From Aquarana catesbeiana (lineage: Eukaryota > Chordata > Amphibia > Anura > Ranidae), in the NCBI RefSeq assembly GCF_042186555.1, contig NC_133336.1, positions 37,250,338 through 37,314,337 on the forward strand: a DNA stretch of 64,000 nt, in the 5' to 3' direction. This document shows positions 1 to 11,480 of this stretch, in pieces. How positions within the stretch are numbered: position 1 is the stretch's first letter; every line of letters begins with the position of its first letter. Made by a program: the position numbers and the translations under genes. The notes beneath the pieces were generated by a model, which worked only from the letters and a program-made list of their open reading frames with translations, searched no databases and was not told where the DNA came from.

Positions 1-1071
1 TGGGGTGCTTACATGTCATACTTTAAGCTTTATTGTTTCTCTTCTGTTAAACTCACAAATAAATATTAACTGTGCAATTAAAATTGGCAGAAGCTTGCCA
101 TTTTCAGTTTGTTCCCTGTAGAGTTTGTGTTAACTTTTCATTGGGAAAATCAATAAAACACTTTAAATTGACCAGAGGTGTCAACACATTTGCAGATGAC
201 TGTAGTTGCATAAATTATTATACATGATAGATATGTTATATGTCAGAACATCTAGCATAGAGAGCATACCAACAGAGAGGTAATTCAATAAGTGCAACAA
301 GGAGTATGAAATCCTCCAATGTTACATAGTTACATAGTAGGTGAGGTTGAAAAAAGACACAAGTCCATCAAGTCCAACCCATGTGTGTGATTATATGTCA
401 GTATTACATTACATATCCCTGTATGTTGCGGTCGTTCAGGCGGTCAATCAAATCTGTTACTAATTTGCAATAAAACAGATGTGCTAGTGTGTAGGTGCGT
501 TTTGCTCAATAAATCTCTGTGGTTAATGTTTTTCTTAATAGCTCATTATATGATTGGCTTTATCTAAATGGTTCTTTTTCTGAATGGCTTATTAGGTGAG
601 CACAATTGCATACCAATTGTTCTCTAGTTCCAAGCACCACACCTGTCATTGTGGGGCAGCATTATGTATAGCCCATACATTTTTATTTAGCTTTGGATAG
701 AATAGAAAAATGATTACACCCAATGGGCACCTGTACCAATAGAAACTGCCTAAGAGGGGAATTCTTCTCATTTTTAGTGGTTACTCTCACTTCCTTTTGA
801 ATTTCTGGGACAAGAGATGAGGGGAAGTATCTCCAATGGGACCAAGACAACCATTCCATGCTCCAGCCAAAACTCAAGAAAATGTTTGGGTATACATAGA
901 CTTTAACATTTTGCAGACTTTTTAGCTGTTTAACATTTCCTTTCGCAAGGCAATATGGTAGGTTATAAGGGTTTAGATTAAAACACTCCAACAACATTTC
1001 AACAAATAAGGGTATATATGAAATACAAAGATGAAAGACAAAAACTTTATTAATCAATAATGAGATGATCC
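1..1071. other. Intron 1 sequence with old repeat fragments
   Basis: No exon or intact mobile element is visible. A CR1 LINE 3' tail is annotated separately at 322-380. Around 700-860 there is a stretch rich in 'cttcc', 'ctcatt' and 'ccaatggg' words that resembles stretches at 2200-2360 and 7480-7640, so it is probably a decayed dispersed repeat. Its boundaries are not visible. Confidence 0.5.
322..380 (-). mobile_element. CR1-type LINE 3' end fragment
   Basis: Read on the minus strand this is the typical end of the CR1-like LINE seen at 20655-22190: a 'ggacttg' and 'ttttttcaacc' block followed by short 'tatgtaac' direct repeats. Only the extreme 3' tail is present, as expected for a 5'-truncated insertion. 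Assignment rests on similarity to the longer copy in this same window. Confidence 0.65.
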
Positions 1072-1075
1072 TTAA

Positions 1076-1562
1076 AGTGGTCGTAAACCTTCAGGTTTTT
1101 TTAATAAAAATAACAAACATGCTTATACTTACCTGCTCTGTCAAATTTTTTTGCACAGAGCAGCCCCAATCCTCTCCTTCTGGGGTCCCCCGCTGCTGCC
1201 CCAGGCCTTCCTCTTCATCGGGTACCCCCACAGAAAGCTGCTTTCCCTGAGGGCACCCATGAGCTCCTGAGTCCCGCTGCTGTGTCCATTGACACATTGA
1301 CAAAGATAGTGGGACTCAGCCCCGCCCCGTCTCACAGGATTTAATTGACAGCAGCTGGAGCCAATGAATCCTGCTGCTATGAATCTGGCCAATGAGGAAA
1401 GAAAAAGCGTCTGGAACTGCTGCACTCAGGCACATTGTTGGATCAGGTTGGGCTCAGGTAAGAAAAAGGGGGATTCTGAGGGGGGAGCTGCAGCACAGAA
1501 GGTTTTTCATTATAATGCAGAGAATGCATTAAGATGAAAAGCCTTAAGGCTTTAGAACCACT
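1076..1562. mobile_element. TTAA-flanked MITE, 'AGTGGTNNTAAA' family, copy 1
   Basis: Inverted ends (AGTGGTCGTAAACC at the left, AGTGGTTCTAAAGCC read inward from the right) are flanked on both sides by TTAA. A GC-rich core contains 'gcacagagcagccccaatcc' and the right part has a hairpin around 'gcagagaatgcattaa'. Related copies lie at 17579-18012, 26576-27081 and 59905-60372. It carries no coding capacity. TTAA target duplication is characteristic of piggyBac-type transposases, so it is probably a non-autonomous piggyBac-like element; that assignment is inferred. Confidence 0.75.
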
Positions 1563-1566
1563 TTAA

Positions 1567-3191
1567 CCCTTTCCCATGAAGGTTACCCACATTTCTATTA
1601 CCCTTGTTGTGGATTTCAGATCTTCTGGGGAATTTAAAACAAGTTAATCAGAGTTCTCATGGGGTTCCTATCCTTCCAGCATCTGCATCCTTTAATACTG
1701 CTAGTGAGAATTCTCCTTCCTTATTGGATGAATCTAGTACAGTACCGGTGAAGCCTGCAATGGAGCATATGTTTAGGTAATCTCTTTAAAGCGCATCTAT
1801 AGCCAAAGTTAAGTTTTGAATAGAATAGGGTTAAAACTCTTGCCAGGTTATTTTTTGCTGTATGCGTACGATTGGGAAAAATTCCAGTCCCATAGACACA
1901 ACAGGAAACTTGAGATCTTTCAAATTGAGGGGAATTCCCATTAGGTTGGTCATACAGTAGATGAATTTGTACAAGAAATCTCAGCACATTCGATTACCTG
2001 ACAAACGTTGTTTTCAATTTTTGTTTGCATTCAATATTTAATTTGGGAATTAATGGATTTTCCCAAAGGAAAACCGCATGTGCTGTTAGAAATGTTTTAT
2101 CCAGCATCTTCCAATTTTTCTTGACTCTGTGGTCGAAAACAAACAATCAATGGAACAAGCATTCTTAAAACAAACAAAAAAATGCCCAGCTTTAGGCAGT
2201 TGTCCTCTTTGGAAAGAGATGTTCCTCTTCTTGTTCTGAGAACAACTCTAAAATTTTGGATTTTGGATTGTCTCGCTGACAATGTTCACACGTACAAATA
2301 GAGGGGTAAATCTCCCCAATGGAGACACAGAGAGCAATTAAACCCCAACAGAGGGCCTGATCTTTCCCCCCCTCTAAAATAATAAAAAAAAAAGCTTTGC
2401 CTAGAGATACAGTTTAAGCATTCCAGATCATCGTAACAGTCTTCTGGAAGCAGAAGCTCTACTTTGAGGTCTTCCCATATCACTTATTATCTACATCTTC
2501 CTTCACATACATAACCATCTCTCTACCCAAAGCAGGTGCTTAAATTGACAACATACTGCCATCCCCGTTTTCTACTGTAGATCAATCAGCTCCATATGTT
2601 GTTCCATATCACCTCTGTAAAATGATATCATAATACATCTTACTTCCTGTCATCCTTTGTCTAATGCTCACATGGGTACCCATCGAATGAACAGAATCGT
2701 CATCCTACAATTACACCAGAAAAGCATACTGGAATTTCGCACTGTATGACAGCTACAGGAATTATACTGATGACTAACCGTTAACACCAGACCAGATATG
2801 AAGGCTCTAGGAATTCAAGAAAGAAATGAATGGGGATGCTGAGCTTTAGTCATTTTTTAGCATGCATGGTAAAAAAAAAAGGAACGTTTGAATGTTTTAT
2901 TTTTTTACAGAGCTGGTAGACTTTTTTCTTCATATATTGATTTTTAAAGACTAATGAAAAAATGTGGAGAAACATTGTACACTAAACTTACAAATAGTTT
3001 AATTTAATTTAATAGTTTAACTTTAAAAGGAATTAAAAGTTAAAAAATATGTTATATTTCTAAAACTAATAATAAAAACAAGTAAACTTTTTCATATACT
3101 GTACATAAGATTGTTGTACCATCTTAAATATGTCATGCCTTTATGTACTTTGTGCTGGAAATTTAGAAGGCTGGAACAGCAGGCAACTAGC
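1567..3191. other. Intron sequence, no gene recognised
   Basis: AT-rich sequence with short A/T homopolymers and probable decayed repeat fragments near 1850-2360. No exon with convincing coding pattern and splice sites is apparent. Confidence 0.45.
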
Positions 3192-3749
3192 TTAACCACC
3201 CCAATACAGGGCACTTACACCCCCTTCCTGCCCAGACCAATTTTCAGGTTTCAGTGCTCTCACAGTTTGAATGACAATTACTCAGTCATGCAACATTGTA
3301 CCCATATGAAACTTGCGTCCTTTTTTTCACACAAATAGAGCTTTCTTTTGGTGGTATTTAATCACTAGTGAGTTTTTTATTTTTTGTGCTATAAATAAAA
3401 AAAGACCGTAAATTTTGTGAAAAAAATGCCTTTTTCTTTGTCATAAAATTTTGCTAATTAGTAATTTTTCTTCATAAATTTTGGCCAAAATTTACACCGC
3501 TACATATCTTTGGTAAAAATAACCCAAATTAGTGTATATTGTTCGGTCTTTGTGAAAGTTATAGAGTCTACAAACTATGGTGCCAAGCACTGAAAATTGG
3601 TCATATCTGATCAGGCCTTCAGTACATCAGGTGAATCTCATTTCTTGAGACACTAACAAGTCAGGAAAGTACAAATACCCCCCAAATGACCCCTTTTTAG
3701 AAAGTAGACATTCCAAGGTATCAAGTAAGTAGCATGGTGAGTTTTTTTA

Positions 3750-4465
3750 AGTTGTCAATTGTCATATTATCAGGTTAATCCTCACACACAGCATATGCAT
3801 ACAACAAATTACACACCAAAATACATTCTGCTACTCTTCTCAAGTATGGTGATACCACATGTGTGAGACTTTTACACAGCCTGGCCACATACAAAGGACC
3901 AACACTGAAGTAGTACCTTCAGTCGTTCTACGAGCATAAATGACACATCTCATTTCTCAACCACCTATTACACTTTTGAAGGCCCTGGAGCACCAGGACA
4001 ATGGAATTGCTTTCCAAAATGGGGTCATTTTGTGGGCAAACACCCCGATGTATAATCTATGAGGCATAATGAGTCTTTTGAAAGGTTCATTTTTTTACAG
4101 AAGTTCTTGGAAAATGTGGAAAAAAAATTAAAACGCATTTTTTTTACTTAAAGTTGTCAACTTATAAGATATTTCTAACACATAGCATGTATATAGCAAA
4201 AATTACACCCCAAAATACATTCTGCTACTCTTCCCGAGTACGGCAATACCACATGTGTGAGACTTTTACACAGTCTGGCCACATACAGAGGCCCAACATT
4301 GAAGTAGTACCTTCAGGCGTTCTAGGAGCATAAATTACACATCTCATTTTATTCCTACCTATCACACTTTTGAAGGTCCTTGAGCACCAGCCCAGTGGAA
4401 TTACCCACAAAATGACCCCATTTTGGAAAGCAAACACCCCAACGTATATTCTATGAGGCATGGGC
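3750..4465. repeat. Diverged tandem duplication, about 380-bp period
   Basis: Two consecutive copies share 'aaaatacattctgctactct', 'ataccacatgtgtgagactt', 'acacag-ctggccacataca' and 'gaagtagtaccttcag' in the same order, at about 3790-4060 and 4170-4465. The duplication is internal to the surrounding transposon-like element. Confidence 0.8.
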
Positions 4466-4467
4466 TG

Positions 4468-5060
4468 CAAATAGGTACTTGGGAACTCTGATGGGCTGGA
4501 GACAGGTAATTGGGTAACTTGATGAGCTGCTGACAGGTACTCGGGTATTCTGATGGGCTGGTGACAGGTACTTGGTTACTCTGATAGGCTGGTGACAGGT
4601 ATTTGGTTACTCTGATGGGCTGGTGACAGGTACTCGGTTACTCTGGCCTGGTGACAGGTACTTGGGTACTCTGATGGCCTGGTGACAGGTACCCGGGTAC
4701 TCTGATGGGCTGGTGACTGGTATTGGGGTACTCTAAAGGGCGGTGACAGGTACTCAGGTACTCGGTACTCATATGGACTGTGACAGGTACTCAGGTACTC
4801 ATTTGGACTGTGACAGGTACTCAGGTACTCATTTGGACTGTGACAGCTACTCAGGTACTCAGAGGAACTGTGACAGGTACTCAGGTACTCATATGGACTG
4901 ACAGGTACTCGGGTACTCAGATGGACTGTGACAGGTTCTTGGGTACATAGATGACTGTGACAGGTACTCGGGTACTCTGATGGACTGTGACAGGTACTCG
5001 GGTACTCATATGGACTGACAGGTACTCAGATGAACTGTGACAGGTACTTTGATGGGTGGT
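4468..5060. repeat. Minisatellite, about 31-bp unit
   Basis: Tandem units built on 'ctggtgacaggtactcgggt' plus 'actctgatggg' repeat through the first half. In the second half they change to a related 'actgtgacaggtactcaggt' unit. Roughly 18 copies are visible, with substitutions and small indels. It lies inside the TTAA-type element at 3196-5600. Confidence 0.9.
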
Positions 5061-5600
5061 GACGATCGGTGTGTGAGGAGGAGAACCCGGTAACATCTCC
5101 TTACCGTGGTTTGTTGACATTTAGTCATCGGCTGTGAAAGGATCACAGCCGATCATGTGATAAACAGCTGCTGGCCAATGACTGTTTACCAGCGTCAGTG
5201 ACGAGCAGTGTTCCCGGGTACACACCGCCACCGATGTGCACTGGCAGCACGCTCGAGATCACGCGCATGCAAAGTTGGGCGGTACCACCTGTGATCATCC
5301 GTGACTTCATCACGGCTGATCACGTGTTAAACAGCCATGCCCAATGGCTGTTCACCCCCCTCGGGGGCGAGCGGTGTCTCCGTGACATGGCACCACCGAA
5401 GGAACAGGGATGCGCGCACACGATCACGCGCATTCCCTGTTTAAATGGAGGGATGTCATATGAGCGCATGCATGTCCTACCCCTGGTTTTTGGCTTGGGA
5501 ACCTCTGGAAGCAGGAAGTGGAAAGAGAGGAAGTCTAAGTCACATGTCTTGTCCATGCTCCAAGCCAGAAGAGACTATTTTGCAGACATTACTAATGAGG

Positions 5601-6890
5601 GACTAAAAGTGCAGAGTAGGTAGGGTGACTCTGAGTTCTAGTGCCATACCACAGTTCCTGCTGGTGAGAAGTTCAGTTCCAGGCTGGTCAGACAACAGTT
5701 GGAGAATCCCCCCATGACCGCTGATCTTGTATACAGGTCCCCGATACAAAGATGCCGCATCATCCTCAGGGATCCCTCTATTGGGAGTTTGCTGCAACAT
5801 TTATCTAGCGCTATCACAATGAATAATTATATATATATATACGGGTATATGTGCACAATTTCAATAGGACACCTATCAGGTCCTTTGGCTGATAATACCT
5901 GTTTGTTTATTGGATGTATTCACTAATAAGAATCTTTTGTATTATTTCTATACTGGTATGCATCTATTTACTTATGGTTAATGTTACATACTGGTTGCAG
6001 TAGTTCTTCTTCTGTTTCCAATTACTTTCACTAGACTACTGGTTAATTTCCCAGGAAGGGAATTCCCTCTGTTTACGGAGGCCATGTCTTGGGTGGAGGT
6101 ACTGCCAACTTTATTATCAAACCCACTCTTCCAAAAAGCTAAATTTCTGGTTCTCTTATTTACCTACAGGTTTGGCGCAATACCCTGTTTGGGGAGGGCC
6201 ATTTTTCAACCCCCAACCCCAAAAGAGGTCTACACCTATTTTCTTTAAAGAAGATAACCTGCTAATATGAGTTGGTTACAACCAACTCATATTTGGCAAC
6301 TAAGTAGACAGTGTGGCAACATCTTTTGTCTGTTCAAATGTACCTGTCAGCTGAGACATTAGAACATTTTAAAAATATCTGTGTTTCACAGAACAGGTTA
6401 TAGCTTTCCTATTGTTAGAAAATGTTTACAATGTATAGCAAGTTTATAACGTTTCTCCCTCAAATCTTTATACCTGCTGCAATCTATCCAGGGTGGGCCT
6501 CAGTTATCACAAATATTGCAGTGGAGTAACTATACTTTTTGGAAAAGTATGAGCTCAGAATAAGTTTTATTCCTTCACAGAGTTGCCGACCTTATGGTGG
6601 TGAGAAAAAAAAAAGTTTAGTCTAGTAGAAAATTCTATTGCGCAGTTCATGGGCAAGGTCAAAAAATAATGACAAAGACTTGAGAAGCAGAGTTTTTACA
6701 TCCTAACATCGCGAGGGACTTCTCAATAAGAGCAATTTTTTTTTTTGGAATATCACATTGCAAGATGTTCTTCAAAAATAAAATGCATTACAAAACCCAG
6801 CCAGCTTGAGAGTAGCAATATATTTCATCTATATCTGAGCGACAAAACATTGCATGGTGACCCTTTCATGACAGCTGCTTTCCTTTCTGA
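5601..6890. other. Intron sequence, no gene recognised
   Basis: Unremarkable AT-rich sequence with a short TA microsatellite at 5826-5842. No transposon ends or exon could be supported. Confidence 0.4.
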
Positions 6891-6899
6891 ATCAACTTT

Positions 6900-7130
6900 C
6901 TCTAGATTAATTGGCATCACCCTGGTGTCCTATTTTTCTGAAAAGGTGTCTAACCCTGTCTTAAAGATTCCCATAGTCTCCGCCACCTCCCGTAATGATT
7001 TCCAGGTATAGGCTGCCCTCATGGTGAAGAACTTCTTTCTCTGTTAAAGGTGAAATCTTCTTTCCTCTAATCTCAAGGGACATCCTCTTGTCATATGCCC
7101 TTGTGTCACAGCTTAATAGGCTCCATTGCA
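6900..7130 (-). mobile_element. CR1-type LINE internal fragment
   Basis: The plus strand reads 'atggtgaagaacttctttct', then 'tttcctctaatctcaaggga' and 'atcctcttgtcatatgccc'. The same order of blocks occurs in the CR1-like copy at 21020-21110. It is the antisense of the LINE 3' region, minus orientation, truncated at both sides and non-coding now. Confidence 0.65.
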
Positions 7131-9250
7131 CAATCTTTTGTACAAGGGAAAAGACTTTGCAAAGGCAAATGTGTAATTCAGAGTGCCTGATACATTTCTA
7201 ATGAAGTGCTGAGTAATATCTTAAATGTTCAACCAGAAACAGATGAAGATTCTGCAGATATTGGCTCATAATTGGAGATATATTTGTGAGCCAATTCGGA
7301 GAGGTTCAAGTATATCTCCAGACTTGCTTGAGGGTTTTTAAATCTTTTTTGGTTTGAGTTAGACCCTCTGTCACTTATATATTGCTATCTGTGCTCACAT
7401 GTTTGAGATACAACACTCTATTGTAATGGTGACCATTGTCACTGAGAAAGCAATTCAGGGGAAATTCAACATAGAAGAGCTGCTCCCAGTACAAGAGGTA
7501 AAGGGAAATCTTCCAATGAGGATGGCCATCTAAAATAGTAATTCCCCTTGAGAAATTTAATCTAACCTCCTGTTGTGTCTCTGGGATAGGAAGCTAAGAA
7601 AATTTTCCCAATGGTGCACAGACAACAAAAAATAAACCAGTAGGGATTTTAATACTTCCACATTCTATGTAAAACTAAAAAAAAAAGTTTGGCTATATAT
7701 ACATATTAAATAATACTGTAATTGCACCATTTTTGATATCCAGGGACACTGTCAATTGGACTCCGATTTTAAAGTAGAATTTTACTAATCAGTATTGGCA
7801 TCTAAGCCACCCACATTACAAGAACCCCATTGGAATTTTAGGAATTGTGGCAAACCTTTTTGTTTAAAACCCATTACTATTCAAGGTGTTCTGTGTGCCT
7901 TAAATAGTCATACAGGTGGAAGAAAGGAAAAAACTGGGATCTGCATATAAGCATTATTTTTTTAAAGAGATCAATGATAGGAATAAGCCCAGACACAGCT
8001 TGAATTCTGCTAAATCCCAATGATCATAGAGCATAACAAATTATTGTGATTGCACAGTTAGACAACTAACTAATTTGCATATTAGCCTCTCTCCAAGCTT
8101 TACAAATTAAAACAAAATTGTTAATAGGCTATAGTTACAGACCTAAACATCTCTGGGATTAGAAACTATAGCAACGTTACGAAAACCAAGCAATTACCAT
8201 TTTTAGCTATGGCAGATCCCATATTTACCTTGGCTGCTTTAAAGACCTTTGAACATTAATTGGTTCTAAGGTGGGCAACTTATAATAGAGAAATATTTTT
8301 TGGTGGACTCGTTTTCTTGGGCCACACGTTACATGTTTGCTGCGCTTTTTCATTTCCTGAAGTTGTTTAAGATTTTTCATTTAATAAGGTCCCAATTTCT
8401 TCTCTACTTTATCAAAGCTTTTTGCTCTATTTTGCAGTTGCATTGCTTTATTAAAATATTTTCTGCCACCTTTAGTGAAGTTAAAATTGTGTAAACTTCA
8501 ATAACTTAATTTAGGAAATCAATACTCATAGGATGTTTGGAATTTATTTTAGAAGTGATACGCTATTCCTTAAAAGTTCTGTATTATTTATCATAATTAG
8601 GTGAGCATGATTCTTAGCAGAGTTATCCTACACAATTTTTCGGAAATCGAAAGTCTTTGACTTTAAAATGTCAGATTCCATTACCTAAAATAAGGAGAAA
8701 GAGTAGATACAAAATATAACAAAATATCTAGTGTACCCAATTACTGCTGAATGTTCCATACCACCGATGGTCCTCAGCTACCACAACGTTAACTCTCCCA
8801 CTGTGCATCGGCCAAAGCTAGTTCTGAATTGATTGCATGTCTGCCATTGTACTGTTGCATTTGGTGCATGCAAAAGCAAAGTTTTCAGCAACTTTTTGCA
8901 AGTAAGGATTTCTCACGGCTATGTTGTGAGCAATAGGGTAGCTTCCAGGTATGTCTCAACTTATTATATTATAATTTACTTATTTTTAATATTCGGAAAC
9001 TTTATAATCATATGAGCCACATAGAGGGTGGCAGTTGATTATCTATGAGGTGAAGATAGTGTGCCCCATCATAATAGCATAGATAAGGCATGCAAAAAAA
9101 CTTTGAGGAGCTAAAAGTGAACAAGGGTGAAAGGAAAATAAAGTCTGAGGAGAGGACCTTCTGATTACACCATTACGGTTTCAATTGTTTGCATTACAAA
9201 ATCAAAAAGGTTATATAGGTGAATAGAGATCCTAATCTCAAGTTCAGTCT
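7131..9250. other. Intron sequence, mostly unassigned
   Basis: AT-rich. The 7480-7640 stretch resembles those at 700-860 and 2200-2360 (words such as 'gggaaatcttccaatg' and 'tgtgtctctggga') and is probably an old dispersed repeat. No coding exon, RNA gene or intact transposon end is supported. Confidence 0.4.
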
Positions 9251-9551
9251 CCACTTCTCAACACTGGATAAGCCGAAAAATCATTGGACTCAACCTATAT
9301 TTACATACAGACAGAAATATCCCCTGCAAGCCTTACTATCCAGTTGCTTGATCCCCTCCACTGAGTGTCCTGCAAACCCAATAATTTGAGTATTGGTCCT
9401 GACCAATACTCAAATTGGTGGGTTTGCAGGACACACAGTGGATGGGGATCAAGCAACTGGATAGTAAGACTTGCAGGGGATAGCTCTGTCTGTACATAAA
9501 TAATAGGTTGAGTCCAATGATTTTTTGGCTGATGCAGTGTTGAGAAGGTGG
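9251..9551. repeat. Imperfect inverted repeat, about 150-bp arms
   Basis: The left arm 9251-9398 and right arm 9401-9551 are reverse complements with a 2-base centre ('ggtc-ct-gacc') and scattered mismatches and small indels. Matching blocks include 'caagcaactggatagtaag' and 'gggtttgcaggacac'. The right arm continues into about 200 bp of unmatched sequence containing a short open frame I could not recognise. Confidence 0.85.
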
Positions 9552-9914
9552 TTGGACTCTAATGAAAGATTTGTGGGAGGAAACAAGCCCCTAAAAATGG
9601 CTATTGATTTGCAGAGGTGCCCGTATAGAAGACAATGCTTGAGATACATTTTTGCAGCAAGCATTGATAACACTCTGACAGCTACAGAAAAGATCACCGC
9701 TCCTCAGCCTTAAAGTGTCCACCCACACCTTCCTGATTATGTGGCCTTTGTTAGTGCCACTAAATGCGTTGACAGTGGTTATATGTATTCCATGCTCTAT
9801 AAGGACCTATCTTTGATGGAACCTGGAAGTTAGTGGAGATCACTGGAGTAGCGATGTCTAATACAGTGATTTCCAGCTTTCACAGGGATTCCACAGGTAT
9901 GGCATATATTGCAT

Positions 9915-9968
9915 ATATATATATATATATATATGGCATATATTGCATATATGTATATGGCATATATA
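9915..9968. repeat. TA/'gcatatat' microsatellite
   Basis: Simple repeat of 'at' units with interspersed 'ggcatatattgcatat' words. Confidence 0.85.
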
Positions 9969-10033
9969 TGTTCAAGCTGGACCAATGTACTGTAACTAAT
10001 TAAGAATTGCCATACCTGGAATTCATCTTTTAA

Positions 10034-10852
10034 GTGATACTAAACACACACTATCAGATATACATTGTTCCTTCTATCTCTGTATATAGATGATGGCACG
10101 CTAATTATTTTAATTAAAAAAAAAAAAATCGAAGTATCTTTTTGCTAATCAATATCCAGCTGTCACATGACCCAGATCTTTCACAGTCTGTCTGCAGGGA
10201 AACATAAGCAGGAGGAGCATCTAGTCCTCTGCTGCTGGTCAAATGTTCAAAATAAAAATAAATAAATAAACTGCCTTTGGAATACAGAGTAAAAATACAT
10301 AATTAATATCAATAAACTGTTTTATATTGGCATACAAATATGTATTTGAAATCAATTCTTTATTATTTTGTGGAAATAACATGGTGTGGGTAGATTTCTG
10401 CGAATCACAGGTTGTGTCACACCCCTCCAGCCTGTGTCTTAGAATAAGGTGGAGGTGAAGCCACCATTAATCTACATGTCATATCCCACCCCCATTGTGT
10501 TTAGCTATTTGTGGACATTAGGAGGAGGAGGGAGGGAGTGGGCTATCATTTACCACTGTGTATACGCCCACATGTGTAGCTCTATAGTCACATGGGCTGC
10601 TCAGATGTGATGGGGAGGAAATGCTCAGCATAGAAACTCACTGAAAACTGAGCATGTGCAGAGTTGCCACCACAGCTGCAAAATCCCTACCCGAATCGGG
10701 GACATGGACAGAAGGTGGAGGTAGAGAACAGCAGGATCAACCAGATTTTTTGCAGGATACAGGAAACGAATCTCATAGTGACTGAGTGAGTAGGAACAAC
10801 ATGCAATACACCATTTATTGATTGTTTTTTATGATGTGGGTTTAGTGACACT
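10034..10852. mobile_element. TTAA-flanked MITE, 'AGTGNNACTAAAC' family, copy 1
   Basis: The left end follows TTAA (10030-10033) and reads GTGATACTAAACACA. The right end reads inward as AGTGTCACTAAACCC and is followed by TTAA (10853-10856). No coding capacity. Related ends occur at 22495 and 23953 and at about 19127. Inferred to be a piggyBac-type non-autonomous element from the TTAA target. Confidence 0.7.
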
Positions 10853-10856
10853 TTAA

Positions 10857-11478
10857 AATCACAGGAAGACTATGGAATACAGAGGCATCATGGTAGATAC
10901 ATATTCAACAAAAGAAAAACACTTTCTTTATTCTAAATTAAATTTAAAAAGGGGATAGGTCCTCTTTGCTGGCTGATAGGCAACATGCTGGGAAACTGTT
11001 TATTATATGTTGCACCCCACCAAAACAATTTGCATTCCAAATCGAATTTTTATAGTCACTGCACTCCTGGATAAATCATTACACCTTCTTAATTTACAGC
11101 AGTGTTTTGATTATTCTAAATAAAATCACACAGTGATCTCACCAGTGCGAACCTCTATTGAAGCTTAGTGTGTCCTATAGATGTCTTGCTATCAGCTCCA
11201 TTTATTTACAGCTCTATATTGTAACTACAATCATAACATATATTATTTCATATGCAGTGTATTCCCTCTTCCTCTCTTCTCACTCCTGCTGTTCTTTGTA
11301 CAGCTAAGAGAGAACAGCTGAAAAGCATTCACTTCACGATTTTAAATGGCTATTGATTGACCATGCTGCTTAATTACTTGCTCCTTAATTCATGCAACCA
11401 AATGACATCACAATGTGGACAGAGGCAAAAGTAAGAATTCAGGGACACCAACGATGTCTACAAAAATCTGAAAAGACG
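10857..11478. other. Intron sequence, no gene recognised
   Basis: AT-rich spacer between the TTAA element and the Tc1 element. Nothing further could be supported. Confidence 0.4.
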
Positions 11479-11480
11479 TA

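Larger units (their letters stand above)
3196..5600. mobile_element. Long TTAA-type non-autonomous element with internal tandem repeats
   Basis: The left end follows TTAA at 3192-3195 and begins with a CCACC terminus like the element family at 15679-16623. The segment at 3305-3420 ('cacaaatagagctttctttt' followed by 'ggtggtattt') is shared with that family in inverted orientation. The interior has a diverged duplication (3750-4460), then a minisatellite (4468-5060), then a GC-richer tail with several short inverted repeats such as 'cggctgtgaaaggatcacagccg'. The right boundary is not sharply defined. Confidence 0.55.

Noticed and set aside
5198..5623. 141-codon frame on plus
   Set aside because: Lies in the GC-rich tail of a non-autonomous transposon with many short inverted repeats; no domain recognisable.
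9525..9713. Small 62-codon protein on plus
   Set aside because: Begins inside the inverted repeat, matches no family I know and has no supporting splice or promoter context.
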